A stretch of DNA of 64,000 nt from positions 62,550,160 to 62,614,159 of the forward strand of contig NC_045446.1 of the NCBI RefSeq assembly GCF_002776525.5. The letters run 5' to 3'. The translations under genes were made by a program, and so were the position numbers. Positions 43,839-54,904 of the stretch are shown piece after piece. The notes below the pieces were generated by a model. It searched no databases. It was not told where the DNA came from and saw only the letters and a program-made list of their open reading frames with translations. This DNA is from Piliocolobus tephrosceles. Taxonomy: Eukaryota > Chordata > Mammalia > Primates > Cercopithecidae. Positions within the stretch are counted from its first letter, which is position 1. Every line of letters starts with the position of its first letter.

Positions 43839-44127
43839 GGCCGGGCGCGGTGGCTCAAGCCTGTAATCCCAGCACTTTGGGAGGCCGAGACGGGTGGATC
43901 ACGAGGTCAGGAGATCGAGACCATCCTGGTCTACACGGTGAAACCCCGTCTCTACTATAAAATACAAAAAAAAAAAAACTAGCTGGGCGAGATGACGGGC
44001 GCCTGTAGTCCCAGCTACTCGGGAGGCTGAGGCAGGAGAATGGCGTAAACCCGGGAGGCGGAGCTTGCAGTGAGCCGAGATCGCGCCACTGCACTCCATC
44101 CTGGGCGACAGAGCGAGACTCCTCCGT

Positions 44128-44157
<30 letters not shown>
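43839..44157 (+). mobile_element. Young AluY (Old World monkey-like) in the retrocopy 3' UTR
   Basis: Near-consensus: GGCTCAAGCC, CCGAGACGGGTGG, GGGCGAGATGACGGGCG and GTAAACCCGGGAGG, A26 tail. AAAAATTA(G) occurs on both sides. Joining the flanks restores CERS2 3' UTR sequence, so this is the youngest event here. Confidence 0.96.
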
Positions 44158-44159
<2 letters not shown>

Positions 44160-44891
44160 GAATTAGTTGCCATTCTACTCCAAACCATCTAGCCTAGCTG
44201 AAGAGAAGAGGGAAAGGGAAGAGGCCAGAGAAAGGAGGAGGCAGTCAGATCTTAGACCTGTGGCTACAGGGACAGCTGAAAGAAGTAGCACAAAGAAAGA
44301 TCATCGGAGCAGTCCCCAGTACAGCTCCCACTTTTTGGCAGAAGTAGGGTAAGGGTTATGTGCACCCTCCTACCCTCAATTCGTTTGTGTCATAGAGGGA
44401 AAAATTAAAAGTCAGCTCAGCTTTGGTTTCTGGCCCAAGTTAGGGAGCTTAGAAAGGTGAGCCTTGATCCAGCTTTGGCAGAATGAGGCCCACAGATGGG
44501 ACAATAAGGTGCAACCCTGACTCTGGAGGTCAGGGAGTCAAAGGCAAACAGCTAGGGCCAAATTCTCAGAATAAGGAATGTGAGTTGTAACCCCTACCCA
44601 CAGAGAGCTGAGGGAGGGCCTCAAAAGCAGTAGAAAGGATGACTTGGATGATAGGGAGGAAAATACAACCATCCCCCTCTAACAGAATATAACCAACATC
44701 CCTCTACCTGGGGATGAGCTGGTTAGAATTTGGTTTAAAGGCAACTGGGTGAAAAGCAAGGAGGGAGGATGCAGAGAACTCTCCTCTCACTTTCTCCTTT
44801 TTCCCCAGAGCTTAAAGTGACCCTATAGCGCGGGGAGGGGGGTAGTTCCTTGGCTTTATGCATTAATCTGGGAGGCAACTGGAATAATGGT

Positions 44892-45857
44892 TCAGTCATT
44901 CTTACCATGATGGTTATTGAGGATGGGGTGGCCATTAGCTAGGGGCCGGCTCTTTGCTCCTCCCCCAGCTGCAGCCTCCTCCCCCTCTGAGTTCTCTGTT
45001 TCTTCCTGGTCACTGCGTTCATCTTGTACCAGCTTTCCAGTTATGAACTTGTGGGCCATGCACAAAATGAGGTAGGCCCAGAAGATATGCAGCAGCTGTA
45101 GAACTCCCATCATGGAATTGAAGAAGTAATAGCCAAAGAAGGCAGGATAGAGCTCCAGTGGGTACACCAGGGAGCAATGCAGGATCCAGGAGGGCAGGAT
45201 GACCAGTGGGGTGATGATGAAAACAATGGCGAAGATGATGAAGATGTTGTTGCAGGTGTTCTTCCATCCCGCGTAGTTAAACATCTTGGCTAACTCCAGC
45301 AGGTAATCAGAAGAGTCATGCAGAGCCATGATGAGAGTCCCAGCTCGGATGTAACTGGCAAACCAGGAAAAGCTGATGAGGATGATAGTGGCCACATGGT
45401 GGATGATCCATTCCTTGAAATCCTTTCGCTTGACATCAGAGGCAATGATGAAGAGCAGGGACCAGTAGAAGGAAAGTTCAATCATGTAGTACCAATACTG
45501 GGAAGGGATAGTGCTCTGTATGGGATATCCCTCCCAAACTTTCTTCATGTCATAGAACCAGGGTTTATCCACAATGGCGCCCATGCCGGCAATGAAGGCA
45601 ATCAGGTAAAATGTGAATCTCCAGCTGGCTTCTCTGAACTTCTTGAGGAGACTGGGCCGGTCCTGGTTGCGGCGGCGGTGGAACCAACACTCTACCTGGC
45701 GGCCGGAGAGCCCGCTCTGCCGGGACAAAAGCTCTACCTCCACCTGCTTGGGCTGCTTGCCACTGGTCAGGTAGAAATGTTCCAAGGTGGCATTGGGAGG
45801 TGCCCGCAGTCGGGTTTTCTCCTTTATGTTCAACAGAGCAGCCAGTGGTGTAGCCAC
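44892..45857 (-). other. Open frame for CERS2 residues 60-380 within the pseudogene
   Basis: 321 codons without a stop, ending TGA at 44892. The first codon is GTG (Val60 of the parent), not a usual start. The open frame over nearly 1 kb means few disabling changes have accumulated. It could also be explained by recent origin rather than selection. Confidence 0.9.
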
Positions 45858-45869
45858 GTACAGCTAGCT

Positions 45870-46038
45870 CAAAGAAGTATCGAACGATGAGGAAGAGCAA
45901 GGCCAGGGGCAGCGTGATATAGAGATCTGAGGCTTTGGCGTAGACACGTCCATCTCGGTCTTCTAGATCGGCCCAGGTCAAGTTCACAGGCAGCCACAGG
46001 CGTTCCCACCAGAAGTAATCATACAAAGTCTGGATCAT
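45870..46038 (-). other. Open frame for CERS2 residues 1-58 and frameshift site
   Basis: ATG at 46038. The second residue is Ile where I recall Leu. The first membrane segment (about residues 41-58) is preserved. Reading continues past the AGCT duplication into an unrelated frame and stops near 45565. Confidence 0.9.
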
Positions 46039-46247
46039 CTCGGCTGCAGATCTGGCGTGGCCGGGGCCGCTGCTCCGTGTGATCCGTCTGCTTGGGTGGC
46101 TGCTCCCAGGCCTGGCTCCCCACGCCTCTCCTCCCTCTTCCGCCCGCCCGCCGGCCCGCGCCCGCCCTCGCCCTCCCTCCTCCGCCCGCCGCCCCGCCGC
46201 AGCCCACCGAGCCCAAGCTGAGCCCGAGCCCAGCCGAGAAAGAAAGC

Positions 46248-46267
46248 AAAAACATTTTTTTTTTTTT
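46248..46267. repeat. Target-site duplication of the CERS2 retrocopy (5' side)
   Basis: AAAAACAT followed by 13 T; the first 14 bases equal 43678-43691. Confidence 0.88.
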
Positions 46268-46382
46268 AAAGAGATAGGGTCTCTATGCTGCCCAGGCTGG
46301 TCTCAACCTCCTGGGCTCAAGCAATCTCCTGCCAGGCCTCCCAAAGTGCCGGGGTTACAGGTGTGAGCCACTGCGCCAGGCC
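46268..46382 (-). mobile_element. Left half of the Alu that hosts the CERS2 retrocopy
   Basis: AAAGAGATAGGGTCTCTATG to CACTGCGCCAGGCC, the left monomer matching the right monomer at 43513-43677. Confidence 0.88.
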
Positions 46383-46744
46383 TACTTTGAGAATTTCTAG
46401 TTAACATAACTTATATTCTGTGTTTAAGTCCTTCAGTGTGATTAATAACCACGTACACTGTCAGCAATAGTTTAAATATATGTATTGTGTTCATAAATGT
46501 TGTAAGTTGAAGAAATAAATGATCTGTAATGTTTCCCCTTCCTTGACTTGAGAGAATTCCATAGGCTGTGCTAGCTCCTGGCTAGGATTGTCCTCAGACC
46601 TACCTGATCCTTGAACTGGATACAGCAGTGATAGTTGATGTGACAGGTTTTTCACAGCTTTTCTTGATGCAGTGAATGCCCAGGTTAGACTGTCTAGACC
46701 GGGTTGTTTTGACCTTGACACTTTGGCATTTTGGACTAGATAAT
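46383..46744. other. Unassigned, partly DNA-transposon-like
   Basis: No gene. The last 40 bases (GACACTTTGGCATTTTGGAC) may be one end of the hAT-type element that continues at 46882. Confidence 0.45.
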
Positions 46745-46881
46745 TTTTTTTTTTTCCTTTTTTATGGAGAACAGGGTCTCGCTATATTGTTCAGGCAGGT
46801 CTTGAACTCGTGGGCTCAAGCTGTTCTCCCACCTCTGCCTCCCTAAGAGCTGGGATTATAGGTGTGAGCCACTGTGCCTGG
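46745..46881 (-). mobile_element. Alu left monomer (FLAM)
   Basis: Poly(T), GAGAACAGGGTCTCGCTAT to CACTGTGCCTGGC. Confidence 0.85.
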
Positions 46882-47076
46882 CGAGACTGGATCATTCTTT
46901 ATTGGGGGGCTGTCATGTGCATTGTAGGATATTTGGCAGCATCCCTGGTCTATCCCCACTAGATTCCACTAGCATCCCTCCTTCCAAGTTGTGACAACCA
47001 AAAATGTCTCCAGACATTGCCAGATGTCCCCTTTTCGGCAAAATCACCCCTACTTGAGAACCACTATTTTAGACAC
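46882..47076. mobile_element. hAT-type MER fragment
   Basis: TGCATTGTAGGATATTTGGC, GACAACCAAAAATGTCTCCA and the terminus CTTGAGAACCACT are typical of a non-autonomous hAT repeat. Family name not certain. Confidence 0.65.
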
Positions 47077-47429
47077 ATCCGTCTTCCTTCTCCACTGGAT
47101 ATATAATTGATCACAAAGTCTGTTGAACCCACATTCTTGGATTATCTCTCAAATCCATTTCCTCTTCTCTGTCTCCAGTGTTCCTGGTTTTCCAAGGGAA
47201 TGAACAAGGCTCTTCTTAAGGTTTGGATGGTGTCAGGAATTATAACCCGGGAGCAAGGTATTAGCCAAGGCTGGGATTGCAGTAGCCCACGGTGGCCACT
47301 GGGTGGCGTCAGTACAGCACCAAACCTGGAAACTGGAGGCACTCAGAGCCAGAACCCTGCACTGCCCTAGAAGCAGCTGGACATGACTCCACGAAGGCTA
47401 AGTCAGTAACATTTGGCACCATCTATCTA

Positions 47430-47960
47430 CAGAGTGCCTACTGTGTGCTGAGCACTCCAGAAGGTGCTTTACCCATAATAATAAGAAGCATAGTTCACCG
47501 CTATTGAGCATTTCCTCCATGCTAGACACTGGGTTCTGTGCTTTGCGTGGATTATGTTCTTGAATTCCCACAACAATCCTAAGAAATAGGGATATTTGGC
47601 CCGGCGCAGTAGCTCACGCCTGTAATGCCAGCACTTTGGGAGGTCGAGGCGGGCAGATCACTAGGTCAGGAGATCGAGACCGTCCTGGCTAACACAGTGA
47701 AACCCCGTCTCTACTACAAAAAAATTAGCTGGACGTGGTGGTGGGCGCCTGTAGTCCCAGCTGCTCGGGAGACTGAGGCAGGTGAATGGCGTGAACCTGG
47801 GAGGCGGCGCTTGCAGTGGGCTGAGATCGTGCCACTGCACTCCAGCCTGGGCGACAGAACGAGACTCCGTCTCAAAAAAAAAAAAAGAAATAGGCGTATT
47901 CATTTATTTACTATCTCATTTCACAGATAAGAAAACAGAGGTACAGCGGTACAGAGAAGT
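47430..47960 (-). repeat. MIR fragments interrupted by AluY
   Basis: GTGCCTACTGTGTGCTGAGC, a second similar piece CTATTGAGCATTTCCTCCAT, and after the Alu TTTCACAGATAAGAAAACAG then GTTAAGAAACTGG. Two MIR starts suggest two copies. Confidence 0.75.
47598..47884 (+). mobile_element. AluY inserted in MIR
   Basis: GGCCCGGCGCAGTAGCTCACG to CCGTCTCAAAA. The 17-bp target duplication AAGAAATAGGGATATTT (47581-47597) matches AAGAAATAGGCGTATTC (47885-47901) at 14 positions. Confidence 0.96.
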
Positions 47961-48066
47961 TAAGAAACTGGAAAAAAATCATATTTAATTCTTTCAAAAG
48001 CATTCAATAAATTCATTTAACTATTGGACATCTACTGTGTGTCATGTACTCTTGTAAATATGAGGG

Positions 48067-48367
48067 TTCTTTGTTTGTCTGGTTTTTTGAGACTAACTCT
48101 CGCTCTGTCACCAGGCTGGAGTGCAGTGGCACGGTCCCGGTTCACTGCGACCTCTGCCTCCCTGGTTCAAGTGATTCTCCTGCCTCAACCTCCCGAGTAG
48201 CTGGGACTACAGGCGCATGCCACCACGCCCGGCTAATTTTTGTATTTTTAGTAGAGACGGGGTTTTGCTGTGTGAGCCAGGATGGTCTCGATCTTCTGAC
48301 CTCATGATCCACCCGCCTTAGCCTCCCAAAGTGCTGGGATTACAGGCGTGAGCCACCACGCCTGGCC
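48067..48367 (-). mobile_element. AluY/S
   Basis: T-rich tail, GAGACTAACTCTCGCTCTG to CACCACGCCTGGCC. Confidence 0.95.
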
Positions 48368-48599
48368 ACGAAGTGATATTTTTAACCCCATATTATATGA
48401 GAGGAAGCAGATCTCAGAATGTGAGTGTTATACTCCAGGTTTGCACAGCTTGCTTAGTCAGTATTTTAATTCAGGGCTATGTGTCTGATTCTGGCACCTC
48501 CCTCTGCACCCATATTAGAACACAGCAAAAGGGGTCCCCAAGCCAAACCCCCTACTGGCCTCTCACTGATCTGCTCCACGGTGGAACCCTCACATACAT

Positions 48600-48910
48600 A
48601 TCTACTTGTTTCAGACAAGGCTCTGGGCACCCAAAGATTAACAAGACAGACCCAGAGCTTGCCTTCATAGAGCCCACAGTTAGAGGGTGCTCAGGGAAGA
48701 CAGCTATTCGAACAACTCATTCCAGAAATTGTTATGTACAATTGTGCTGACTGCTAGAAAGGAAAAGCACAGGACAGGAAGTTGTCGAATTGTTTCAGGG
48801 AAGTCATATTTGTGTAGGAAGTCAGGGCGAACTTCATGGGGAAGGGGAATTTAGGCTGAGGGTTGAAAGGTGAATAGCAGTTGATTGAGCAGTGAGTCAT
48901 GGAGGAACTG
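48600..48910 (+). repeat. Ancient L2/MIR-type repeat
   Basis: GGCACCCAAAGATTAACAAG, GCTTGCCTTCATAGAGCCCA and later GAATAGCAGTTGATTGAGCA resemble the old mammalian repeat also seen near 7683-8000. Confidence 0.5.
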
Positions 48911-49064
48911 TCTACACTAGAAATGAGAAGGCTTCAAGGCTGGGAAAGAACCTGGCCCTAATGGTCAGAATGGTGAAGGGCAGTGAGCAAGGGATAAATA
49001 ATAAAAATCCTAATTCATAGAGGTAAGTGCAACTAATGTTTCCACGTGTCTTATTCTAACCAAT

Positions 49065-49295
49065 TCTGTTTAAGAGTATGGGCTCTGGAGCCAGACAGGC
49101 TGGATTTGAATCCTAGCTCCACCATATATTGGTTATGCGGCACCGGGCAAGTTTCACTTTCTCTGTGCCTCTATTTCATCATCTGTAAAATGGGAGCAAA
49201 ATTGCCCCTTTCAGGCTGCTATGAGAATTAAATGAGTTAACATACGTAAAGCACTTAGGAAAGCACCTGGCACATGATAAGTGCTACTTTTTATT
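49065..49295 (+). repeat. MIR, nearly complete
   Basis: GTATGGGCTCTGGAGCCAGA, TTTGAATCCTAGCTCCACCA, CATCATCTGTAAAATGGG, AATTAAATGAGTTAACATAC and GCACCTGGCACATGATAAGT run in consensus order. Confidence 0.93.
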
Positions 49296-49906
49296 ACTAC
49301 TCTTATACAGTTTGATACATAAATATTTACATTCTACTCTCTTCGTTTTACAAGAAAGCATCTCCCCATGCGGTTAAAAACTTCTTTGTAAATGCACACT
49401 GTGTGTGAGCACATATGTTTGTAAGAGCATGGAGGAAAGCTAAATGCCTCTCAGAGTGGTAACATGGTTACTTCGAAGAGAAGAGGGTGGGAGGACTTTA
49501 TCCACTTTTTCTTTATGCAATTCTTTATTGCTCCTCTGGGAACAACAAAAAAGAACAAAACCACCCAAAGAATAGAACAGAGAGCCCAGAAACAGACCCA
49601 CACATATATTTATGTGTAGGATTCATAACAAAGGCTCCATTCCAATTTATCAGAATTATTTTAAATAAATGGGTTGATGGGATAACTAAGCTGAAAAACT
49701 GAACCTTCACACCTTCCTCACAACTACCAGAAATTAATTTAAAATAGATCGTAGACTTAAATGTGGAAGCTAAAATAAAGCAATCAAGCCTCTAGGAGAA
49801 TACTGGTGGAAAGAGTTCCTAGACAGAACATAAGATTGATAAATTGGATTTTACCAAAATTAAGAACTTCTGTTCGCCAAAAAGACATCATTAAGAGAGC
49901 TAAAGG

Positions 49907-50202
49907 GGCCAGGTGTGGTGGCTCATGCCTGTAATCCTAGCACTTTGGGAGGCTAGGGTGGGTGGATCACCTGAAGTCAAGAGTTTGAGACCAGCCTGGC
50001 CAACATGGAGATATCCCATCTCTATCAAAAACACAAAAATTAGCCAGGCATGGTGATGCATGCCTGTAATCCTAGCTACTTGGGAGGCTGAGGTGGGAGA
50101 ATTGCTTGAATCCAGGAGGTGGATGTTGCAGTGAGCTGAGATCATACCACTGCACTCTTCAGCCTGGGCAACAGAGTGAGAGTCTGTTTCAAAAAAAAAA
50201 AA
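49907..50202 (+). mobile_element. AluS
   Basis: GGCCAGGTGTGGTGGCTCATG to A12; inserted in L1 ORF2 sequence. Confidence 0.95.
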
Positions 50203-50605
50203 GTAAAAAGGCAACTCAGACTGGGAGCAAATATTTGCAGTACATATATCTGACAAAGGAATCATACTAGAATACTTAAATAATACTTAAGAAATAGCAT
50301 ATATAATCATAACATCAGTAGGAATATATGTAAATATATCATACACATGAAAAGTAAAACAGCAATGAGAATAGTGAATTACTAACATGATACGTGAAAA
50401 ACATGGATGAATCTCAAAGGCAATGTTAAATGAAAGAAGCCAGACATACAAAAAGTATATATTATGTGATTCCATTTATATGACATTTTAAAATAGGATA
50501 AACTAATACATGGTGGTAGAGATCAGAATAGCAGTTACTGTTGGAGTAGGTACTGATTAGAAGGAGGCACAAAGATGTCTTTTGGGGTGCCAGAAATGTT
50601 CTGTA

Positions 50606-50912
50606 TTTTTTTTTGGTGGAGGGTGACGAAGTTTTGCTCTTGTCGCCCAGGCTGGAGTACAATGGTGCAATCTTGGTTCACTGCAACCTGCAACCTCTGC
50701 CTCCCGGGTTCAAGCAATTCTCCTGCCTCAGTCTCCTGAGTAGCTGGGACTACAGGCACGCACCAACATGCCTGGCTAATTTTTGTATTTTTTATAGAAA
50801 TGGATTTTCACCATGTTGGCCAGGCTGGTCTCAAACTCCTGACCTCAGGTGATCCACCTGCCTCGGCCTCTCAAAGTGCTGGGATTACAGGTGTGAGCCA
50901 CCATGCTTTGCC
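50606..50912 (-). mobile_element. AluS
   Basis: T9, then GAAGTTTTGCTCTTGTCGCC to CACCATGCTTTGCC. TGTTCTGTAT and TGTTCTGCAT flank it. Confidence 0.95.
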
Positions 50913-51026
50913 AGTGTTCTGCATCTTGATCTGGGTGATAGCTCCACAGGTGCACACATAAGTAAAACATTATTAAGTTAGGATTTCTACACTTTGATGA
51001 TGTAAATTGTATTTCAATAAAAAGAC

Positions 51027-51320
51027 TTTTTTTTTTTTTTTTTGAGGCAGAGTCTCACTCTGTCGCCCAGGCTGGAGTGCGGTAGTGCGATCTCAGCTCA
51101 CTGGAAGCTCTGTCTCCCGGGTTCACGCTATTCTCCTGCCTCAGCCCCCAAGTAGCTGGGACTACAGGTGCCCACCACGTCTGGCTAATTTTTTGTATTT
51201 TTAGTAGGGACGGGGTTTCACCATGTTAGCCAGGATGGTCTCGATCTCCTGACCTCATGATCCACCCGCCTCGGCCTCCCAAAGTGCTCGGATTACAGGC
51301 GTGAGCCACCACACCCGGCC
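51027..51320 (-). mobile_element. AluY at the L1 3' end
   Basis: T17, GAGGCAGAGTCTCACTCTG to CACCACACCCGGCC. TAAAAAGACTTTTT (51018-) against TAAAAAGTCTTTTT (51321-51334) is the likely target duplication. Confidence 0.95.
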
Positions 51321-51334
51321 TAAAAAGTCTTTTT

Positions 51335-52329
51335 AAAGTCTTAGAAATAAAATTCAAAGGTGAATAATTTACAGTAAACAATAATTAACCACACAAAGAA
51401 ATAAGGTATCATGGGTAAGGACTAGCAGAAATGAAAACAGAGAGATTCAGAAGAAAAAAAAAATCCAGTAACGGAATTATCAGAGTTTATATAATAACAT
51501 GCTCCGTAAGTATAAATAAACGACAGAAATGCTTGAGAAGAATGTGTAGGAAATAAGAAACTATAAAGAATTGCAAAGCAGACTTGAAAAAGAGAAAAAT
51601 AGACTTTCTAGACATAAAGTCATAAAATAATTATAATTGAAAATTCGGTATATAGAACTCCCTTTTCCCTGAAGATGAAATAGGTATACTTTCCCCTATT
51701 CTTCCTGCCAAATGCAACTGAAGTCCCTGTACATTATATGTGAAATAAACATAAGACTTTGGAAGATGTGCAGAAGAAGGAAGACCAGATAGGGACTTTG
51801 GGACTGAAGGAGTGACACAGTAATGAGTTCTCTACATTTTCTTCCTGCCTCATATATCCCAGACTTGGAAGTAAAAAAGCAAGCAATTTGCAAATGCCAA
51901 CATGCACAGACAAGAAAAGGCCCAACAAAGGCTTGCTCTTTCTAGCCAGAAGACCAGGAAAGGAGAGCGCAGAAAGACAGAAAACTTCTAAACAATTATT
52001 GCTATACTCTAGCCAAACACCAAAGAAAAACTGTGATTCCTCCACCACCCATGTCTGCAAAGGCCAAGTGGGGAGTGTAGATTTACACTACACAACACTA
52101 ATGAAGCACCCCAACCACTGTGGGGTAATGTTAGAGAAGACTGAGTAGGGAGCTGGGACTCTCATTTCTGCTAGATAGTAACAAGGTTCCCTCCCCACTG
52201 CAGTGTCAGTGAGGACCACGTGGGGAGTCATACCTGGCAGTCATGAGGAGCCTTCCTCCTTATGTGTCAATGGAGGCTGGGAGGAGAACTTGCACTTCTA
52301 TCCCTGACTGGTAATAATGAGGCGGTGCC
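51335..52329. other. No gene recognised
   Basis: AT-rich sequence, possibly old L1 or other repeat. ORFs at 51734-52060 (minus) and 51888-52148 (plus) are antisense shadows without domains. Confidence 0.45.
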
Positions 52330-52444
52330 ACCCTGTTATCCCCTGCTGGAGTGGTTATTAAAAACACAGCCAAAACGAGAATTTAAATAGAATTCAGATT
52401 CTTATAACAAAATATCTAAAATGTACAGGTTTAATAGAAAACCA

Positions 52445-52845
52445 CTTGTACTACATCAGTCTGCTCAGGCAACCATAACAAAATACTATAGAATGGATGG
52501 TATTTATTTATTTCTCAGAGTTCTGGAGGCTGAGAAGTCTCCAGATCAAGGTGCCAGCCCATTCAGTTCCTGGTGAGGGCTGTCTTCCTGGCTTGCAGAC
52601 AACTGCCTTCTCACAGGGTCCTCAGGTGGCCTTTCCTGTCTGCTCACAAGAGGAGACAGAAAGCAAGTTCTCTGGTGTCTCTTGTTATAAGGACACTAAT
52701 CTCATGAGACAAAGGGCCCATCCTCATGACTACATCTAACCCTAATTATATCCCAAAGGCCCCATTTTAAAATACCAGCACATTGGGGGTTAGGGGTTCG
52801 ACATATTAATTTGTAGGACTCAAACATTTCGTCCGTGACACAAAC
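52445..52845 (-). mobile_element. Reverse MaLR-like LTR in L1
   Basis: TACATCAGTCTGCTCAGGC, TTCTGGAGGCTGAGAAGTC, TTATAAGGACACTAATCTC and CACATTGGGGGTTAGGGGT: the same family as the piece at 14111-14485. Family not fully certain. Confidence 0.55.
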
Positions 52846-53468
52846 CAAAAACCAGAAAGATCCTAAACTGAATCAAAATGGACAATGCATAGATGCCGCC
52901 AGCAAGATGACAGAAATGTCAGAATTATCTGGTAAAGATTTTAAAGCAGTATTATAAAAATCAGTTAATGGGCAATTATGAACACACTTGAAACAAATGA
53001 AAACATTGACTGTCTAACCAAAGAGATAAAAGGGGAAGGAGCAAATGGAAATTTTAAAATGGAAAAGTACAATGACTGAAATAAAAACACTTAGTGGATA
53101 GACTCAGCAGCAGAATACAGGAGACAGAGAAAAAAACCAGTGAACTGGAAAACAGAACATCAGAAATTGCCCAGTTGTAACAACAGTGAGAAAATAGACT
53201 GAAAAAAACATTAACACAGCCTTAGAGACCTGTGAGACCCTAGCAAATGATGGAACATTAATGTCATGCAGCCCCAGGAGAGGAAAAAGAGAGTGAGGCT
53301 AAAATGGTTTTGAAGACATCATGGCTGAAAATTCCCGGAATTTGGCAAGAGACATAAACCTACAGAGTTAAAAAGCTGAGAAAAACCTACACAGGATAAA
53401 ACTAAAGAAATCCACATCATGGCACATTAAAGTCAAATTTCTCAAAACTGAAGACAAAGAAAAAATCT

Positions 53469-53597
53469 TGCAAGGTACAGTGGCTCATGCCTGTAATCTC
53501 AGCACCTTAGGGAGGCCAAAGTGGGAGGACAGCTTGAGACCAAGAGTTTGAGACCAGTCTGGGCAGCATAGCAAGACCCTGTCTCAATTTTTAAAAA
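53469..53597 (+). mobile_element. Alu left monomer (FLAM)
   Basis: GCAAGGTACAGTGGCTCATG to GACCCTGTCTCAATTTTT. The flanking L1 continues across it. Confidence 0.85.
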
Positions 53598-53716
53598 TTA
53601 TATATATATTATATAATACACATATAATATGTATACACATATAATATATATACAAATATAATACACATATGTATATACATATATATACACATACAATGTG
53701 TGTGTCTGTGTGTGAA
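53598..53716. repeat. (TA/TACA)n microsatellite seeded by the Alu monomer tail
   Basis: TATATATATATTATATAAT, ACACATATAATATG-type units, ending in TGTGTGTCTGTGTGTG. It starts where the monomer tail should be. Confidence 0.9.
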
Positions 53717-54904
53717 TAAAAAAAAAAGTAAAAACAATCTTGAAAGCAGCCACAGAGAAATAACATCTTGTATATAGGGAAAAAATAATTCAAATGACTG
53801 CCAATTTCTCATCAGAAACAATGGAGGCCAGAAGAAAATGGCACAACCTTTTTCAAGTGCTGAAAGAAAAGAACTGTTGACCCAGAATCTTATATCCAGT
53901 GAAAATATCATTCGGGAATGAAGCAGAAATCAAGACATTTATGAACAAAGGAAAATAAAGGAAGCAAAGGAGAATTTGTTTCCCCTAGACCACTAAAAGA
54001 ACAGTTAAAAGAAATTCTCTAAATGTAAAGGAAACAATAAAAGAGGGAATCTTATAACATCAAAATGGAAGAATAAATGTGGTATGGGAAAATTTGGGCA
54101 AATAAATAAAAATATTTACTTTCCTTTTGAATTTTCTAAATTGTGTTAGGTAGTTACAGCAAAAATTGTAACACTGCCTGATATGGTCCTAAATGCAGTG
54201 AAAGGAAAGATTTAAGACAATTGTATCATAAATGGGGAATTAAATGAATTTAAAGGGAGGTAAGATTTCCAATTTCACTCCAACTGGTAAATGATAACCT
54301 GGTAGACTGTGATAATGTACATATGTATAATATCTACAGCAATCACTTAAAAAGCCATACAAAGACATACAGTAAAAACACTACAGATAAATAAAAACAG
54401 AGCTCTAAAAAATGTTCTAGTAACACACAGGAAGGCAGGAAAAGCAAAACAGAGAGAAAAAATAGAAAACAAGAAACAAAATAGCAGAATGAAGCCTTAA
54501 CATACCAATAAATGCATTAAATGTAAATGATTGAACTCACAAATCACCACTAAAGAACTTGTTCATATAACCAAATACCGCCTGTTCCCCCAAAACCTAT
54601 GGTAATAAAACATTTAAAAATAAATAAGTACATTTCACCAAAAATGTAAATGATTTAAATATAGCAATCAAAATACAGAAAGTGGCAGACTAAATTAAGA
54701 AACATGACCTAACTCTATGTTACCTACAAAAACTTCACTTCAAATATAACAACATAGGCAGGTTGAAAATGAAAGGATGGGAAAAAGAGATAGCATGAAA
54801 ACACTTATCAAAAGAAAGTAGGAATAACTACTAATATCAGATAAAGAAGACCTCAGAGCAAAGAAAATTACCAGAGACTGAGAGGAACGGGATACCCTAC
54901 AACA

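Larger units (their letters stand above)
43692..46247 (-). pseudogene. CERS2: CERS2 (ceramide synthase 2) processed pseudogene
   Basis: The parent CERS2 is an ER membrane enzyme that N-acylates sphingoid bases with very-long-chain (C22-C24) acyl-CoA. This minus-strand copy is intronless, with GC-rich 5' UTR (46039-46247), coding part (46038-44892) and a long 3' UTR to AATAAAACATGG at 43692. Residues 1-58 are open from ATG 46038. A duplicated AGCT (45862-45869) then shifts the frame, and residues 60-380 remain open (45857-44892, 321 codons). A TAG lies three codons upstream in that frame, so the long part has no ATG until about residue 152. The homeobox-like and TLC/Lag1 regions remain, including IIHHVATI and HDSSDYLL. 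Against CERS2 as I remember it, some 15-20 substitutions occur (for example R to C and R to H in the homeobox-like part, R to P in a late membrane segment). A young AluY interrupts the 3' UTR. Confidence 0.97.
49545..51026 (+). mobile_element. L1 3' part, split by two Alus
   Basis: ORF2 3' text (CAAAATTAAGAACTTCTGTT, CATCATTAAGAGAGC) to a 3' UTR end with TTTCAATAAAAAG near 51013-51025. The Alus at 49907-50202 and 50606-50912 interrupt it. Full of stops. Confidence 0.88.
52330..54904 (+). mobile_element. L1 5' half (ORF1 to start of ORF2), disrupted
   Basis: Text follows the ORF1-side sequence of a eutherian/primate L1: GGTAAAGATTTTAAAGCAGT, GACTCAGCAGCAGAATACAG, AATTTGGCAAGAGACATAAA, AATGGAGGCCAGAAGAAAAT, GTAGACTGTGATAATGTACA and, at the ORF2 start, TATGTTACCTACAAAAACTT. 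It is interrupted by an LTR-like piece (52445-52845) and an Alu monomer. Not coding. Confidence 0.8.

Noticed and set aside
45318..45890. 190-codon plus-strand ORF
   Set aside because: It is the antisense shadow of the CERS2 retrocopy; no independent domain.
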